Both the position numbers and the translations under genes were made by a program. Below the pieces are notes generated by a model, which saw only the letters and a program-made list of their open reading frames with translations, ran no database searches and was not told where the DNA came from. From Sequoia sempervirens (Eukaryota; Streptophyta; Pinopsida; Cupressales; Cupressaceae), in assembly GCA_007258455.2 (NCBI GenBank), contig VDFB02193867.1:524501692-524565691 (forward strand): a stretch of DNA of 64,000 bases. The letters are read 5' to 3'. Position 1 is the first letter of the stretch, and each line of letters opens with the position of its first letter. Of this stretch, positions 10,493-23,309 are shown in pieces.

Positions 10493-12039
10493 AAAAAATT
10501 ATTCACAAAAACAATTTTGTAATTTCACATCTAGTTATATATTTGATTAGAAAGAAAGAATAAAGATAGTATAAAAAATAGTTTCTTTATTTTCTTAAAT
10601 TTTAAATATACATTAAAATCAAGCGTTGAATCAAATGTTAACATTAAATATAAGAAGCAAGCTTATTTAATGGTGTGATGGCGAAATTAGCATATCAATG
10701 TCTTTCCTCATTTATTTTTGTACATAACTTTGTGGGAATATCTTAATACAATAACATATCAAAGTGATATACTCTTGTGTTAGGTTTTTCTTGTGGCCCA
10801 ATTTTGATCTATCTTTAATTCATCACGCTTACATTAATGTCCACTTAGTTGCTACCTATACAATTTTGTTTCAACTTATTGACATTGATTTCCATACATT
10901 TGATCCCTATCTATAGATAATGATCCCTAAAATATGAGATACTAAATTAAAATTAAAAGTTGCCTACCAATTTTTATTAGCTGTTACATGAGCTAGCCTA
11001 ACAAAAAATTAATTTGACATGTTGCTATGTCATGGTATTTAAAAATAATTATTATGTTGTTAACACATATTAGAGGAATATAATGAAAACGAGAATAATT
11101 AGATCACAATTCAATTCTAAACGGTTAAAAACAAACCAAATCTACACAATCATCATTTAGATCATAAGAATTTCTTCAAATAAACATCATCATTCATTCT
11201 TAATACCATTAATTCATTCCACCAATGGGTTTAAAACCTATGAGAATTTTCTCATCTAGAGAGTCAACAAACTAATTGATGATGTCTATAAACACCACTT
11301 TGATTGATTCATGTACCTAGAAGGTGATGACAAATAGGAACTTAGACATACTTTTTATTAGATGAATTATGTATAACTCAAATAAATTCTATGCATGAGA
11401 TAAGGTTCAGAGTGGTAGTCAAGACCAAACACACAAGGCTTGAGATTGTTTTTCATCACTTTTTGTGATAGTTTAGACTATGAGACTTTATTAAATTGGG
11501 TCCAAATTATTTTTTGATAATGGTGAACTTATTCAACATCAACATCATTTATCTATTACCAATCCTAAAGCTAAGAACATTGAATATGGTTATTTAATTT
11601 AAACACTTTTATGTCAATAATTTGTTTCAACTATATTTTTAGGTTAATTATTCAATAATTGATTTGTATTTACTTCTTTTTTGAAAGAATTGATTTGTAT
11701 TTACTTATTTAGCCAAGATAATTTATGTATAACATGTTTATTTTCTCTACATGTGGGAGAAAATAAATTATCTTACATTGGCTAGATGTGTTATGATTGC
11801 CAAGGTCACAAAAAACAAAAAACTTCTAGAAGGTATGTTCACACAAAATAAGCCAAATGATATTTTCAAATTATCATAGAGTTGATTATAATGTACAAAT
11901 AAATATTGCATATATAGGAAAGGTGATGAAGGTAGGCAAGTCAAACACAAATATTAAATACCCCTCCAAAGATGGAACACTTGCTAGCTCACTTGATAAG
12001 TGCTCTAGTGAGTGGAAAGTGTGCATGCAAGAGGCATCT
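10493..12039. other. AT-rich intergenic stretch, nothing coding recognised
   Basis: Short frames only. A 71-codon plus-strand frame at 11857-12072 runs into the duplicated block and matches no family I know. An 18-bp direct repeat (ATTGATTTGTATTTACTT, near 11658 and 11689) and a small hairpin (11711-11783) are the only structures. Confidence 0.55.
11711..11783. repeat. Small nested hairpin
   Basis: The outer arms AGCCAAGATAATTTA and TAAATTATCTT(ACAT)TGGCT enclose the inner arms TTTATTTTCTC and GAGAAAATAAA. It could be a very short foldback element. The strongly AT-rich context weakens the case. Confidence 0.4.
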
Positions 12040-14505
12040 CACAAGGTGAAGACACATGTCTTAACAACATGAGGTGAGAAAAAACTATAAAATAATTAAG
12101 TAAACTTAAGAAAATATGAATAGGTCAAGATAGAAAGTGATGACAATTTTAACTAGATATATAATGATACTATTTACACTAATACCCCCTTAAGTGAAAC
12201 TTAGGTAGTAATATATACAATGATGATGATGGATCTAAACTATTAGCCATGTTAAGTACTCATATACGATGCAATATCTCATAAAGTGGAGAAAAGGAGA
12301 AAACCCACTAGTAACCAAACTCCTCTCCAAAAAAAGATAGTAGAAAAGTACAATGAATGTTCCCCCCATAGGAGAGAAATGAGATACTATGTATCCCACT
12401 GTGATATGATGCTCAAATTCTCATTGTGATGTTTTACTAGAAAGAATATTTGGATTCTTTTTACTTGTGCCTTTAAACTCTACTATAGGTAATGGTGAAG
12501 AAGATGAAATTTGATATTTGATGTAGGAGAATGAACTTATAAAAATGAATCCTTCAAAGAGAATTGGGAGAAAGTATAAAATGAGAAATAGTGAATCTTT
12601 CCAATCGCAATAACCTCTGTCCTATATAAATCTTGAATTCTCATTGAAGTGGATGTAAAATCAAGTATCTTCCATGAATACATGAACTAATATATAGAAA
12701 GAAGATTGTTGGTTATTTCAAGAACAAGTAAGATACTATGGATATAATGATTGCATATCTCAATAGTTCCTTGTCCACAAACACATATGTAATTTTTTTT
12801 GCTATGAATAGTTTGGATTTATCACAAGGATAGAATGATATGAACACTTTTGGGTAAGGAAAAATATGATGGGATACTTTGAGTCAAGAAATCATCTATC
12901 AATCTCATAAACTATAGTTGTCATAAGTGTTTTCTCTTTAGATATATCCTTTTACAAGTAGAACAATCTAATTTCAATGAAGGATCTATGATGGATGCAT
13001 GCATCCCTTCTTGCTCAAGTATATGTATAATATGGTGAATCCTTTTCTTCATGAAATTATCTTCATTAAGTCTATATTTCATGCATAAAACACACTTCAA
13101 TTTTTTTCTTCATTTTCCCTCATTCTAAAAAAGTGTTAATTTTATTTTTGTATTTCTTATTATCCAATATTTCCTTTTTCTTTTGTTCCACACCTTTTTA
13201 TGAAGCCTTTTATTTTCCATTTATTTCTATGAGGTCTTGTGAGTTATAGGACTTAAAATTTTCCATTTGGATTAACTTAAATATTTCTCTCTTGTTAACT
13301 TATCTTTCCCATTTAGAGGCTCCAAATGTTTGAAAGAAAAAATCCTCAACAAGTACAACCATAAAACTATTGCTTACAACAAAACCTAATGGATTTTTTT
13401 TTCCTTGAAAGAAAAAAAATAATGTCATTAAAGCAAAAACATATCATACTTACACAACAATGTGCACACATGTTTCATATAAAGCACAGTGACATAATGA
13501 AAAAAATATGACTTCACCTTTGCATAAGCATGTTGGAAATAACAAAAGGCTAAGAATAATGAGATAAATCCACCATGATGAACCTATGAGAGAGAGGATT
13601 CCACCTATATGACAATCGATTACTCAACCATGATTGTGTTCTCTCACAACACCATGCTATGATAGGATGATGCAATCATCAACCTCAAATCCACATCCAA
13701 ACTAACTTAACAATTCTAAACACCAAGGACAACCTTCACAAGTTTCCTAACTAAGAAGCACAAAATCTCTACTAATTGGAATGATGATGGATCACTTCCA
13801 AATAACTGCACATTTCCAAAGGAAAGGATATGTCATAAATTACTAATGGAAACACATATCTAGACATTCTCAAAATATCCCTACACTACGGAGACCATGG
13901 GGAATAACTTTTATTCATATTTTTTTCTCATATGAGGCCCAAAATCACCTACTACCGACAAAAAGGACACAAAACAACACATCCTAGGATATTAGTACTT
14001 AGAACTAGTGTCCTAAAAGTCTCATGTGTCTATTTAGGGTGCTTGGGTCCAATTGGGATACTTGTATCATTGGCACAAATTTTGCACATTGGTGTCCCTA
14101 CAAGGGAAACAATGTGCTCAGAAGTGAGCTTCCCTAGACTAGGGAATGAACTCTATTTCCCCCCAAGAACTAAGGAACCACGTAAGAGTATCTACAACAC
14201 CCTATAAAATCATAAATGAAAAAACATGACTTGGTGTCAATAGAAGAGTTTGATCTTCATAAACATTGGAAATTGCGTACAAGCGAAGGAGAAGGCATGG
14301 AGGAGAATAATTACCTCCTCTACATCCCTACCTCCTTACCTAAGAAAGAAGAAACCTATATTAAAATATAAAAGAATTTTTTGATTTTACAAGGCCTAAC
14401 AAGAGGCTTCAAGATAGCCCTAAATAACATGGCACTTTAGGAATAGTCTCTTAGGATTAGGACAACTATAAAACAAGGGATTTAGGAAAACTTAGCACTA
14501 TCAGC

Positions 14506-14671
14506 AAATTCACCTCCAACAATTCACCACTATGAAAAATTCACCACCATGAATTCCTAGTGAGTTTTTGGTGATGAATATTCCATGAGATGCATTTTTC
14601 ATGGCGATCAATTTTTGCTGATAAATTGTTGGAGGTGAATTCGTTCATAGTGAATTGTTGATGATGAATTT
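14506..14671. repeat. Foldback element, second copy
   Basis: The same inverted repeat as at 2467-2632, shifted by 12039 and carried by the perfect duplication. It is not an independent insertion. Confidence 0.55.
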
Positions 14672-15295
14672 TCCTAGAGCCAAAAATAGGTGCACAACAT
14701 CATCCTAGACTACTCCAAGATGCTTACATTCATTTTAAACCCATATGAAACATAATTTTTATATTTATTTTAAGCCAAATAGAAATGTTCATACACTCAT
14801 TTTACCATTACATTACATAAGCATAAGAAGAGTCATCCATAATGTGATTGTGCTCAACTCCAATACAAAGTCATGTAATGAAGAGAAATTACACTATTCA
14901 TTATCTATGGAATACAATCCATCTGAAAGAGAGATACAAAACTTCACATTATTAAAATTATGAAAAAATAGGGCATAAACATCCTTTACATATACAATTT
15001 GCATATAAATGAATTAAATCATTATCAATCATGAGAGATCCCTATCAAATTGAAGTCATGGTTGACTCCAACCATGATCTTATGATCCCCAACAATGGTT
15101 TCCATGCCACCCAATCTCATGGATTCAATGATCCACTCCTACCATGCTAGAAGATCTAGTGACATGGGCCACAATCACATAGTCATGCCAAGCACATTAG
15201 GATTAGGCTTAAAATCATTGCATAAAAAAAGAATACACTAAACATACACATACTATAAACAACTCATCTAAAACACAAGAAGGATCAATCACAAG

Positions 15296-15419
15296 TCCTC
15301 ATTAGGAAAACTCACCTTGATGTCACATCACATAATCCTCATTGAGAAAACTCGCTAACTTCACATCAAACATAATCCTCATTGGGAAAAATCATTGATA
15401 ACACAAAACAATATCATAA
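15296..15419. repeat. Three tandem units of about 40 bp, second copy
   Basis: Counterpart of 3257-3380 at offset 12039. Confidence 0.6.
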
Positions 15420-16947
15420 TTGGATAACTCATCAATGTTAAAGAAAAAGGATCATCATTGAGCCATCTCACTAGTGGTGGATGACAAAAACATTCGACAC
15501 TAGGATAAGATGCTAGAGATATTGTAAAGGAGTTTCATCACAGTTCCCATTGGTATGGGTACATGCAAAATCTAGTACATTTCTCATATAGATGAGTGTA
15601 CTTGACCTTACAAGACCCAAGCTCCCCAGGTTGACATGTCTTTCCAAACATCCTTAGTCTTCACAAGAACTCAAGGCATGAGATGATAATCTATTTTATT
15701 TGTTAATTAATTACTCGTGTTTAAATAATTTCCACTTGATTAAATAAATCTCAACCCATGATCAACCTTCAACCCACTTTGGTTTAGGGATATGTTGGGG
15801 GTTGTAGAAGGAAAAAAAATTGTCACTAAGTGAATTGTATTTTGAACATTAAAAAAGCATAGGAATAGGGTGTCCAACACCCCCTCCTTATATTTCAGTC
15901 TTTTCTTTCAACCACAAGTGCTCTCTCGTCTACTTATATGATATTTGTACCCATTTTTATAATTTTTAGCTTTTGTTTATTCAATCAGTCATATTTTCAT
16001 ATTAGGGATTATATAAATTAGGTTTATTAATCACACTCATCAAATATGCCCTCTTTGCAACAAAGAAAAAAAAAACTAAGCAAACTAGCTCTCCTTTGAT
16101 GTAGTTATATAATCTTAAAACCCTTGTTGGTTCATGTTCCAATGTTAAGAATAGAAAAACTAGATATGAGCTAATTTACTAGTTAGATCTAGGATCTCTT
16201 TTCACACTTAAGATTTTGGTGAACCCAATGATTCATACAATTTTAACTCTTTTGATATACATAACATAAATTATTTAATGTGATCAAGGATTAGGTTGTT
16301 TGAATATATTATTGATCATATTCACTAATTATATGTTAAAATTTTGAAAATAATCATTGCAATTATTTGTTCCCCAAAATATTGGTATGTTAGTGAACCC
16401 TACATAGAATATATTTTACAAAATTTTCTAATTTAAGTGAAAAAATTTAGATCTAATTTACTTCATTAAGGAATTACATTCATTGAATATCTTGTTTTCA
16501 TATACAAGCATTGTATATCTACATTAAAAGTTAAAACACTTGAATTTTTTCTCTTTGTTATTGCAAAATAAAAATCTAAAACACCTTCTTCTAATATCTC
16601 ATTGACATAATCATCTTATCATCACTTTCATCCATGTTTTTCTTCCTAGGAGAATTCATGTGTGAAGTTGATTTCTCCTATTGAACCCTTTAAATGCTTA
16701 AAAAAAATAATCATTTCTTTCATGTACTCTTCATCAACAAACTAGGGCATACTGATTTCCTAGTCTTTATCAAACTTCATATCCTAAATTGTATTCTCAT
16801 GGAACTACAAATATTTCTATACCTATCTAGGCTTTAAAACACTATATTCTTCTACTTATGGACTAGGGCAACTAGTCCCCATGTCCCACTACATCTACTC
16901 CATATTTTAGTGACGAGTTGTTCTCTACATCTACTTAGACCTACTCT

Positions 16948-17409
16948 ATGTCTTTGATAATCCATTCTATAACATTCACATCTTTTGCATTTGGTCAATT
17001 TACCCTATATCCTCCTCTTTTCATCATAATAAACACAATATGGCTAAAAAAAGGATATAGCAACATGTTTTCCTTTCAAAAATACTATTTTTTCATTGCA
17101 TCAAAATGGATATACATCAACCTTTGGCCAATCAATATTTTTCCTACTCATGAGGATATCTTGTCACAAGAGAATATAATCATTGATATCATTCTTAACA
17201 TCACTTTACCTACTCTTCCTTCTTTAAGTAATGATGAGACTCATGATTGTTCCTCTCCCACTATTTTCCCTACACATAAGGATATTTTGGTGCAAGAGTG
17301 TACAATCATTAACACATTTCTTAGATCAAATTATCTTCCTTCTAGAAACATGGAAAGCATAGATGAATCCAAAATTGCATTGGATCCCCCATTAATAGAG
17401 GATTTTTGA
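16948..17409 (+). pseudogene. Gag-like frame of a decayed Ty3/gypsy element, second copy
   Basis: Same frame as 4909-5370, shifted by 12039. Here it is followed without a gap by the linker and protease remnants at 17678-18530, which supports reading it as the 5' coding part of an element lying on the plus strand. Confidence 0.4.
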
Positions 17410-17677
17410 CAAATGATCAAAGTTATTGAATCGATATAAAACAAAAAATTATTGTTCATATTTTATCAAATGTTCCTCAACCACAAACTAAACCTATTTT
17501 CTCTATTAGATCTATTCCAAACCAACCTAAACCTCCTTACCACATTCTAAATTTTATAAAGCAACTCACTCAATACAATAAACTTAATCAAAATGTGTCA
17601 CAAAAACCTCATATCATGTAGTTTCTCACCCATACAATACTCAAAATAATAAATAGGATAAACAAACACTAGTTGTT

Positions 17678-17926
17678 GTGACTTCAATTCTACTTCATCA
17701 ACCTTTTCTTTCTCCTACACCTCATTGTCCTCAACATATTGGTAAAGAGTATGATCTTGTCAAGAGAGTTTGTGCTACTTCTGCTAATATATCTCTTTGG
17801 GAATTAACACCAGAATTTCTTACATACCACAATATACTCCAAGAGGCCTTATGTAATATATTTGTATCACCTTCTATTAGAAAAATGTATAAGTCTTGTT
17901 ATCTTGTTTCAATGCAAAAAATATAG
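17678..17926 (+). pseudogene. Gag-protease linker of a Ty3/gypsy element
   Basis: The frame carries YDLVKRV followed by ANISLWELTPEF and a leucine-rich HNILQEAL. This resembles the segment that precedes the protease in Tat- and Athila-type gypsy polyproteins (form YDLV..L..T.A.IS.WDLI). The first 46 bases of the frame lie in the perfect duplication; in the first copy it is cut by the N gap. It continues, with breaks, into the protease remnant at 17990. Confidence 0.55.
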
Positions 17927-17989
17927 ACATTTCATTCCACCAACATGAATTACCTTCTCTTGACATCCAAAAACAACATGATTCCTTCA

Positions 17990-18530
17990 TGATTTTAGTT
18001 ATCATTAATAGAATTGAAACAAAATGTACCCTCATCAATAATGGATCATTTCTCAATATTTAGTAGAATTGAACTCTTACATAATATTGATGTAGATAAA
18101 TATCTCATCAAACTTGATATTATTTATATTTGTGGCTTTGATAATGTTTGTAAATGATCACTAGGTACAATCAAACTACCAATGGAGATAGAACATGTGA
18201 ATTTTCCTACCCTTATCCATGTCATGCCTAATTCTCTTTCATATAATATTCTTCTTGGTAGACCATGAATTCATGTCATGGGGAAATCTCATCTACTCTT
18301 CACCATAAGATGAATTTCAAGTATATAATGACCTTTATACAATTGAGGTAGATCCAAATCTAGAAAGTTACTTACAAGTTGAAGCGAAAAATCAACATGC
18401 TATTTCTAAATCTCTTAGTACTTTGATTCCATCTTTAAAAGTGGAACCATTTCCTTCCAATGATAATAATATCAATAATTATAAATCACCTTTAACTTCA
18501 CTTTTTGGTGATGATTGAATTTTATTATAT
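17990..18530 (+). pseudogene. Decayed retroviral-type aspartic protease (Ty3/gypsy, element A)
   Basis: Read across one frameshift, the region shows the active-site loop as LINNGSFLNI (Asp of DSGS changed to Asn), then ICGFDN, a conserved HVMPNSLSYNILLGRP, and the tail DPNLESYLQ. The same order and motifs occur in the second protease remnant at 23310-23830. Stops lie in the frame (for example right after LLGRP). No reverse transcriptase follows; the next 600 bp are non-coding. Confidence 0.7.
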
Positions 18531-18599
18531 TTTACACAGTCCTCCTTTGTTGGAGAGAAAAAAATATCTCAATATAAACCTAAAACATAGAAAAAGGGG

Positions 18600-19155
18600 T
18601 CCTAGGTCCTATAATGAGAGGAACCTAGGATGCGAGGGGCCTTTTCCCAAGTTTCATTAAAATGTTGATCAACAATGTGTATAGATTGAATTTAAACCAT
18701 GAAGGTGACTCACTTAGTCCTAGATCTACATGTAATGGAATATGGGAATAATTTAGAATGAATTGGGTTTGATTAACCTAATTAGATAATGCACCCCAAT
18801 ATGTAAATTATAAGATCATGACAACTAATAGAATGAAACAATAGTTTGCAGGTGGATCTGGGAAGTGCAGAGTAATATGTACCTTCCTAGAAAATATTTT
18901 TTTAGCCACTGTAGAAGGACATCGTCATTAAGGGGAATGTAAGTCTCTGATAGGATGTCCTGCTCAACTTTTGGGGTCCTCTAGTTATATATTAGAGACT
19001 CCTATTTCTACTTGTAAATTTTCTGTAACACTGTTGAATAATTTTGTAGGCAAGTTTACATGATTTGACAAGATGTAAGGCTTAGAATGCAATAATATCG
19101 AACTTGTATTCAAGATCCCTTTAATCCTCTTCAACCTAAAATATGTGCACTCATA
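18600..19155. other. Non-coding 3' part of decayed element A
   Basis: No reading frame of interest. A short hairpin is present (TCCTAGGTCC at 18600 against GGAACCTAGGA at 18620). It lies between the protease remnant and the polypurine tract/LTR start at 19155-19167. Confidence 0.4.
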
Positions 19156-19166
19156 AAGAGAGGAAA
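19155..19166 (+). other. Candidate polypurine tract
   Basis: AAAGAGAGGAAA lies directly before TGTTGGGAC, a plausible LTR start. This is the standard arrangement at the 3' end of the internal region of an LTR retrotransposon. Confidence 0.5.
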
Positions 19167-19820
19167 TGTTGGGACATATTAGGGTCTTGCATCAGTCAAA
19201 CCCCATGTAAGTGTTTCCACTTCCACAAATGGTAATTCCAATGATAAATGATAATTGAAAGGGAAGAATGATGAAATAAAAAACTACTACAACTTACCAC
19301 CCTTCAATAGCTTCCCTGAAGGATTGAAGACATACACATCACCTCAAGTATTTGGATCTTGCTTTCTTGAGTGGTTGAATTATTTCAAGATCTACAACAA
19401 AGGGTTAGCCTACAGAAACCAATGATAACATGAACACTTGAATTTGCATACACTTTTCCCTGACACTTGGATCATGAATTGCTACAATGAAGCTCTAAAA
19501 TGTTTCTCTTAACTTTTTCTTGATGATAATAGTGGCTCATAAAATCTACTTCTAGTTTCAAATGGTGAAAAGAATAAGTATTTATATGCTACATGTAGTG
19601 TAGAAAATTGTACCCCTTTCTAGGAGAAAGTAAAATTTCACACTTATTTGGACCTATCTTGGTGACCTATTCATTAATGCATTTTAAAATCCCATTAATA
19701 CTCCCCTAATACCCCTTTATCATGCATCCCAATAATTCTAGACACCATAACCCACATTGAACAAATGCTAGGGATTAAATTAATTCCCCAAAATTCTAGG
19801 AGTCTTGATGATTTAGGTCA

Positions 19821-19850
19821 GGACCCATTAACGATAGGGTGAATGGATCC
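19821..19850. promoter_or_regulatory. LTR palindrome motif, copy 1
   Basis: Arms GGACCCATT and AATGGATCC (8 of 9 pair), about 135 bp upstream of the TATA box of the 19167 LTR. Confidence 0.55.
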
Positions 19851-19985
19851 TCATTAAGAGCCCTAAAGTCAAATTTTGGTATGTTTTGGGTGTAATTTTA
19901 AGGTTTCCAACTCAAATTTCACATGTGAAAAAATTTCACGTGTCAGCTTTTGGGATTTGATAATTGGAAAATTAGGAAGGAATCC

Positions 19986-19997
19986 TATAAATATAAG
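19986..19997 (+). promoter_or_regulatory. TATA box in LTR
   Basis: TATAAATATAAG, about 135 bp after the upstream palindrome motif. The same spacing is seen in the E3 LTRs. Confidence 0.55.
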
Positions 19998-20680
19998 TTT
20001 AACACTAATTTTTTCACTAAACAAGGAAGATAAATTCATTTGAGATCAAGAAATTACATTCAAGAGCAAGGAGAAAGAAAAAGTGAAGTCTTGGAGCAAA
20101 ATTCTATTGTATTTGTAGGTCTTCAAACTCATTTTTTCATCAAATATCAAGCGTTGTTGAGGAGTTGATGATAGATGCCTATGGAAAATCATGATGGGTA
20201 CTAGGTTTTGGGAGAAGCAATGAATTCAACCTAACCTAATGACTTGTTTCCTAAGTGATTCCATCTTCTATGATCATTTTATTTTCAATCTAAAGAGAGG
20301 TATATTCATATTTGTGACTTATTAAGGGGATTTTAGGTCTCCTAAAGTAGGTCTTATTCATTGTTCATGTTCATTTAGGATCCTACTCTAATACACTTGA
20401 GTAGGGTTTCTTGGCATTATTTGAAATCTTAATCTTAGAATCTCTTAAGGTTAGGATTGCACACACATTTGATGTTTCAAATTTCTATTTATCATCAAGG
20501 TTTAATTACCAAACACAGGGTTTGACCAAGGAAAATTCCTAGCTACCAACAAATAAATAAATTTATTTTGTAGATTTTTGATAGATCCAGATCTAGGAGC
20601 AGAGATATCAAGTGACATGAAGGAATCATAGGTCTTAAGCTTTAATATCTGATTCAGAGTTGTTTAGAAAATCCTACCAA

Positions 20681-20710
20681 GACCCATTCACCATAGGGCG
20701 AATGAATCCC
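20681..20710. promoter_or_regulatory. LTR palindrome motif, copy 2
   Basis: GACCCATTCACC against GGCGAATGAATCC, about 690 bp downstream of the same TATA box. Confidence 0.5.
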
Positions 20711-21086
20711 TATTAGGGTTACAAAAACATCAACTTTTGACAAGTGCATAAACATTTACTACCTTCATATTTTCTAGAAATTTTGTTGGTTCCTTCTATT
20801 TTAAGTTAAATCTCCTAAATGCACTTTGTAGATCTAAATTTAGAGTTGTTTTATATTTTTAATTTTTCTTTCCAAAGTGTTGTTTGACTTAGACCCCCAT
20901 CCTAACAAAAAAGTGAAATTTGTAGATTCAAACCTTCATTTGATTCACCTAAGGGTTGATTGTCATTTCATTGTGTTGATCTCATTTCCTAGTGAATTGA
21001 AGAAAGATAGGATCCCTTTGTCCCTCTTTGGATCTACTTTTCCATTTTGGGATACCCCTATACCCACCTATTTTTATTTCATTTCA

Positions 21087-21107
21087 TTTTGGTGAACCCA
21101 ACCTTAT
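21087..21107 (+). other. Candidate primer-binding site of element B
   Basis: TTTTGGTGAACCCAACC, sharing 15 bases with 4170 in an otherwise different context. It marks the boundary between the LTR and the internal region. Confidence 0.45.
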
Positions 21108-22705
21108 ACAACAAAATTTTGAAAATTGGAGTCCTTTCAACTCTAGATCTTAGTTTTGAAATAGATTGCATTAGGTTTTCATTAGTTGCATTACATTTAG
21201 GGTCCTTAATATTGCATTAGTAAAAACTACATTTAGGATTAAACTTGCATATTTGCATTGCTTAAAATCACTAAAAATATAAAAAATTGCGTTAGATTTG
21301 AGTTTATTTTGCATAATATTAACATTGAAATCATTATTCAATCATTTAGATTCATATTGCACATTAAAATTAGTCACATTATTCATCAGTCAAAATTCGT
21401 CAAACTTGAATTTAGAGGCTTAAAATCTAGAAAATATGTTACAAAAATTTTTGTTATAGATTAGAAATAGAAAACACATAGGATCACTTTAGAAGTACAA
21501 AAATCAAATTTAAAAAAAGGGTAAGTGCAAGATCGTCACCGAAAAAATAGGCCCTTAAGTGGCGAAAAACTCAAAAAAATTAGAGTTAGGAAACTTGACG
21601 TAAAAATATGAATAAGTTATCTATATTATTTCAAAAATATGTAAGAATAGAATCTGTATCAAATTGAATGTAGTTTCTAAACTACTAGGTTTATTTAAAA
21701 AATCTATTTGATGAAAATTTGAAATTTCAATGCAAGAGTACTTAAATTTTAGGGAAAAAATAAGAAGTAGGTGTCTGCTAACCACCCTAACCAAAATAAA
21801 ATGATAATATTTTTTAATAAGATTTTAGTTCTAAGTAGAGGACACATGTCCTGATGTGATGCATATTTTTTTGTAATTTTTTCCAAGTTAATAATTAATT
21901 ATGATTTTTTATTAGAACTTTTAAAAAATATAAAAACTCGTATGTCTGACCACCTTAACTTGGTCAAAACTTCATGAATTTTTATTTATTTTTAATCCTA
22001 TAGTATGTAAAGCATAGAATGTGACACATGTTTCGATTCAAAAAATGTGATACCATTTGAAAGCTATAGATGTTTTTCAATCAACCTATCAATCAGGCCT
22101 TTAGTTGTAATTCAAATAGAAAATGAATAATAATTATTTATTAAAGTGAAAGTAAAGAAAATTTCTATTGGTGGAAAGCTAAGAACCTCCTTTAAAAACC
22201 ATTTTCGTTTCATCAATTTTGGGTTAAAAAAAAGTCGCCAGCCACATACCCTACACATACCCATCATATCGCCACTTTTTGGCCCATCATGATCCTGCAC
22301 ATACCCAAAACCCAAACCTGGGACCCATTTTCCCTAGGGTGAATGAGTCGCTATACAAACATTTTCAACAAAATTTATGAAGGATTTATAATCTTTAATG
22401 TACATTTTTGTTTCTATTATCAGGTAAAAAAAAACCTAAGAATTAATTTCATGAAACGGTTTTCTTGTGCATTGAAATTGTTGTTCATTTAAATAGTTAT
22501 ATTTTGCAACATTAGGAAAAGCATTTCTTGCATATTTTAGTTAAAAGTAGTCTTATATTTCTACATTTTTCCTTCATTTCTAGCATTATTGCATTGTTAT
22601 ATACATTAGTTTACATCTTGAAATCATTAGAAAATGAAAACAAAGAACCTAAAACATCAAAAGATACACACAAGACCATTGGAGAAAGCATAGTTATTTG
22701 GTTAG
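21108..22705. other. AT-rich leader of element B
   Basis: No coding region recognised; short frames only. It carries palindrome copy 3 near its end. Confidence 0.4.
22320..22349. promoter_or_regulatory. LTR-type palindrome motif, copy 3
   Basis: GGGACCCATTTTCC against GGGTGAATGAGTC (7 of 9 outer bases pair), in the 5' leader of element B. Confidence 0.4.
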
Positions 22706-23300
22706 ATGTCAAATCTCTCTTTCCAATTTAACCTATCCCTGAAGCCTTTTAGTAGTGATGACTTTGATATGTTAGATGAAGCCCTTGAGGATTTCATCTC
22801 CCAGGGTCCATCCACTAAAGCTTGTCATGAAAAACTGAAACATAGAGACGTTAATGCAATCACACCTCAAATTATCATTTACCCCCCCTCACAACAACCT
22901 GAAGTTCCAAATGAACCTATGCTTATCCTATAACCACCTAAAAACAAGCCTTTATTTGATAATAACAATGTTTCACAGCAAACAAGTTACAATACTATTG
23001 CTCACACATACAATACAAGGAACAATAGGCACCAACAAACCACTCCTATTTTATTACCTTTTCCTCAACATATATTGCCTAGTGATCCTAATTCACCTTC
23101 AAATAGTGGAATACACTTGCTAAGATATCCCTATGGAGCTTTATTCAAGCTTCACAAAGTTACCATAGTATGCTTCAAACAGACTCACAACAAGTTATGG
23201 TTCCTCCTACTACAAATTCAAACGATGTTCCAACACCAGTTCAAGGAACGAATGCAGTTAATTTAGATATATTTTTTTACCAAAGAGAGTTACCCTCCTT
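22706..23300 (+). pseudogene. Decayed gag-linker region of Ty3/gypsy element B
   Basis: Open pieces at 22706-22933, 22854-23123 and 23075-23266 in shifting frames carry a low-complexity, proline- and glutamine-rich polypeptide, then lead into PSLEVQKLH just before the protease. No gag core domain is recognisable. The assignment rests on the position before the protease and on the same strand. Confidence 0.45.
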
Positions 23301-23309
23301 GGAAGTTCA

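Larger units (their letters stand above)
12040..17723. repeat. Second copy of the 5,684-bp perfect duplication
   Basis: Identical to 1-5684 as far as I can read. Here the sequence continues without a break on both sides: leftwards into the DNA upstream of the subtilase and rightwards into gag-protease remnants. This is therefore the copy to trust, and the first copy is probably a redundant contig end. Confidence 0.95.
19167..21085 (+). mobile_element. LTR of a Ty3/gypsy element, plus strand
   Basis: It starts TGTTGGGAC after a purine tract and ends just before the candidate primer-binding site at 21087. A TATA box (TATAAATATAAG, 19986-19997) lies within it. The palindromic GGACCCATT motif flanks this TATA box (19821-19850 and 20681-20710). 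The about 1.9-kb size is similar to the 1.6-kb LTRs of E3. Protease remnants lie on both sides, so this LTR is shared between element A (upstream) and element B (downstream). The exact 3' end is not certain. Confidence 0.5.

Noticed and set aside
11857..12072. 71-codon plus-strand frame
   Set aside because: Too short, no family match, no start or termination context; left as non-coding.
18600..18630. Short hairpin TCCTAGGTCC...GGAACCTAGGA as a terminator or regulatory site
   Set aside because: A single short imperfect palindrome in decayed DNA with no supporting context.
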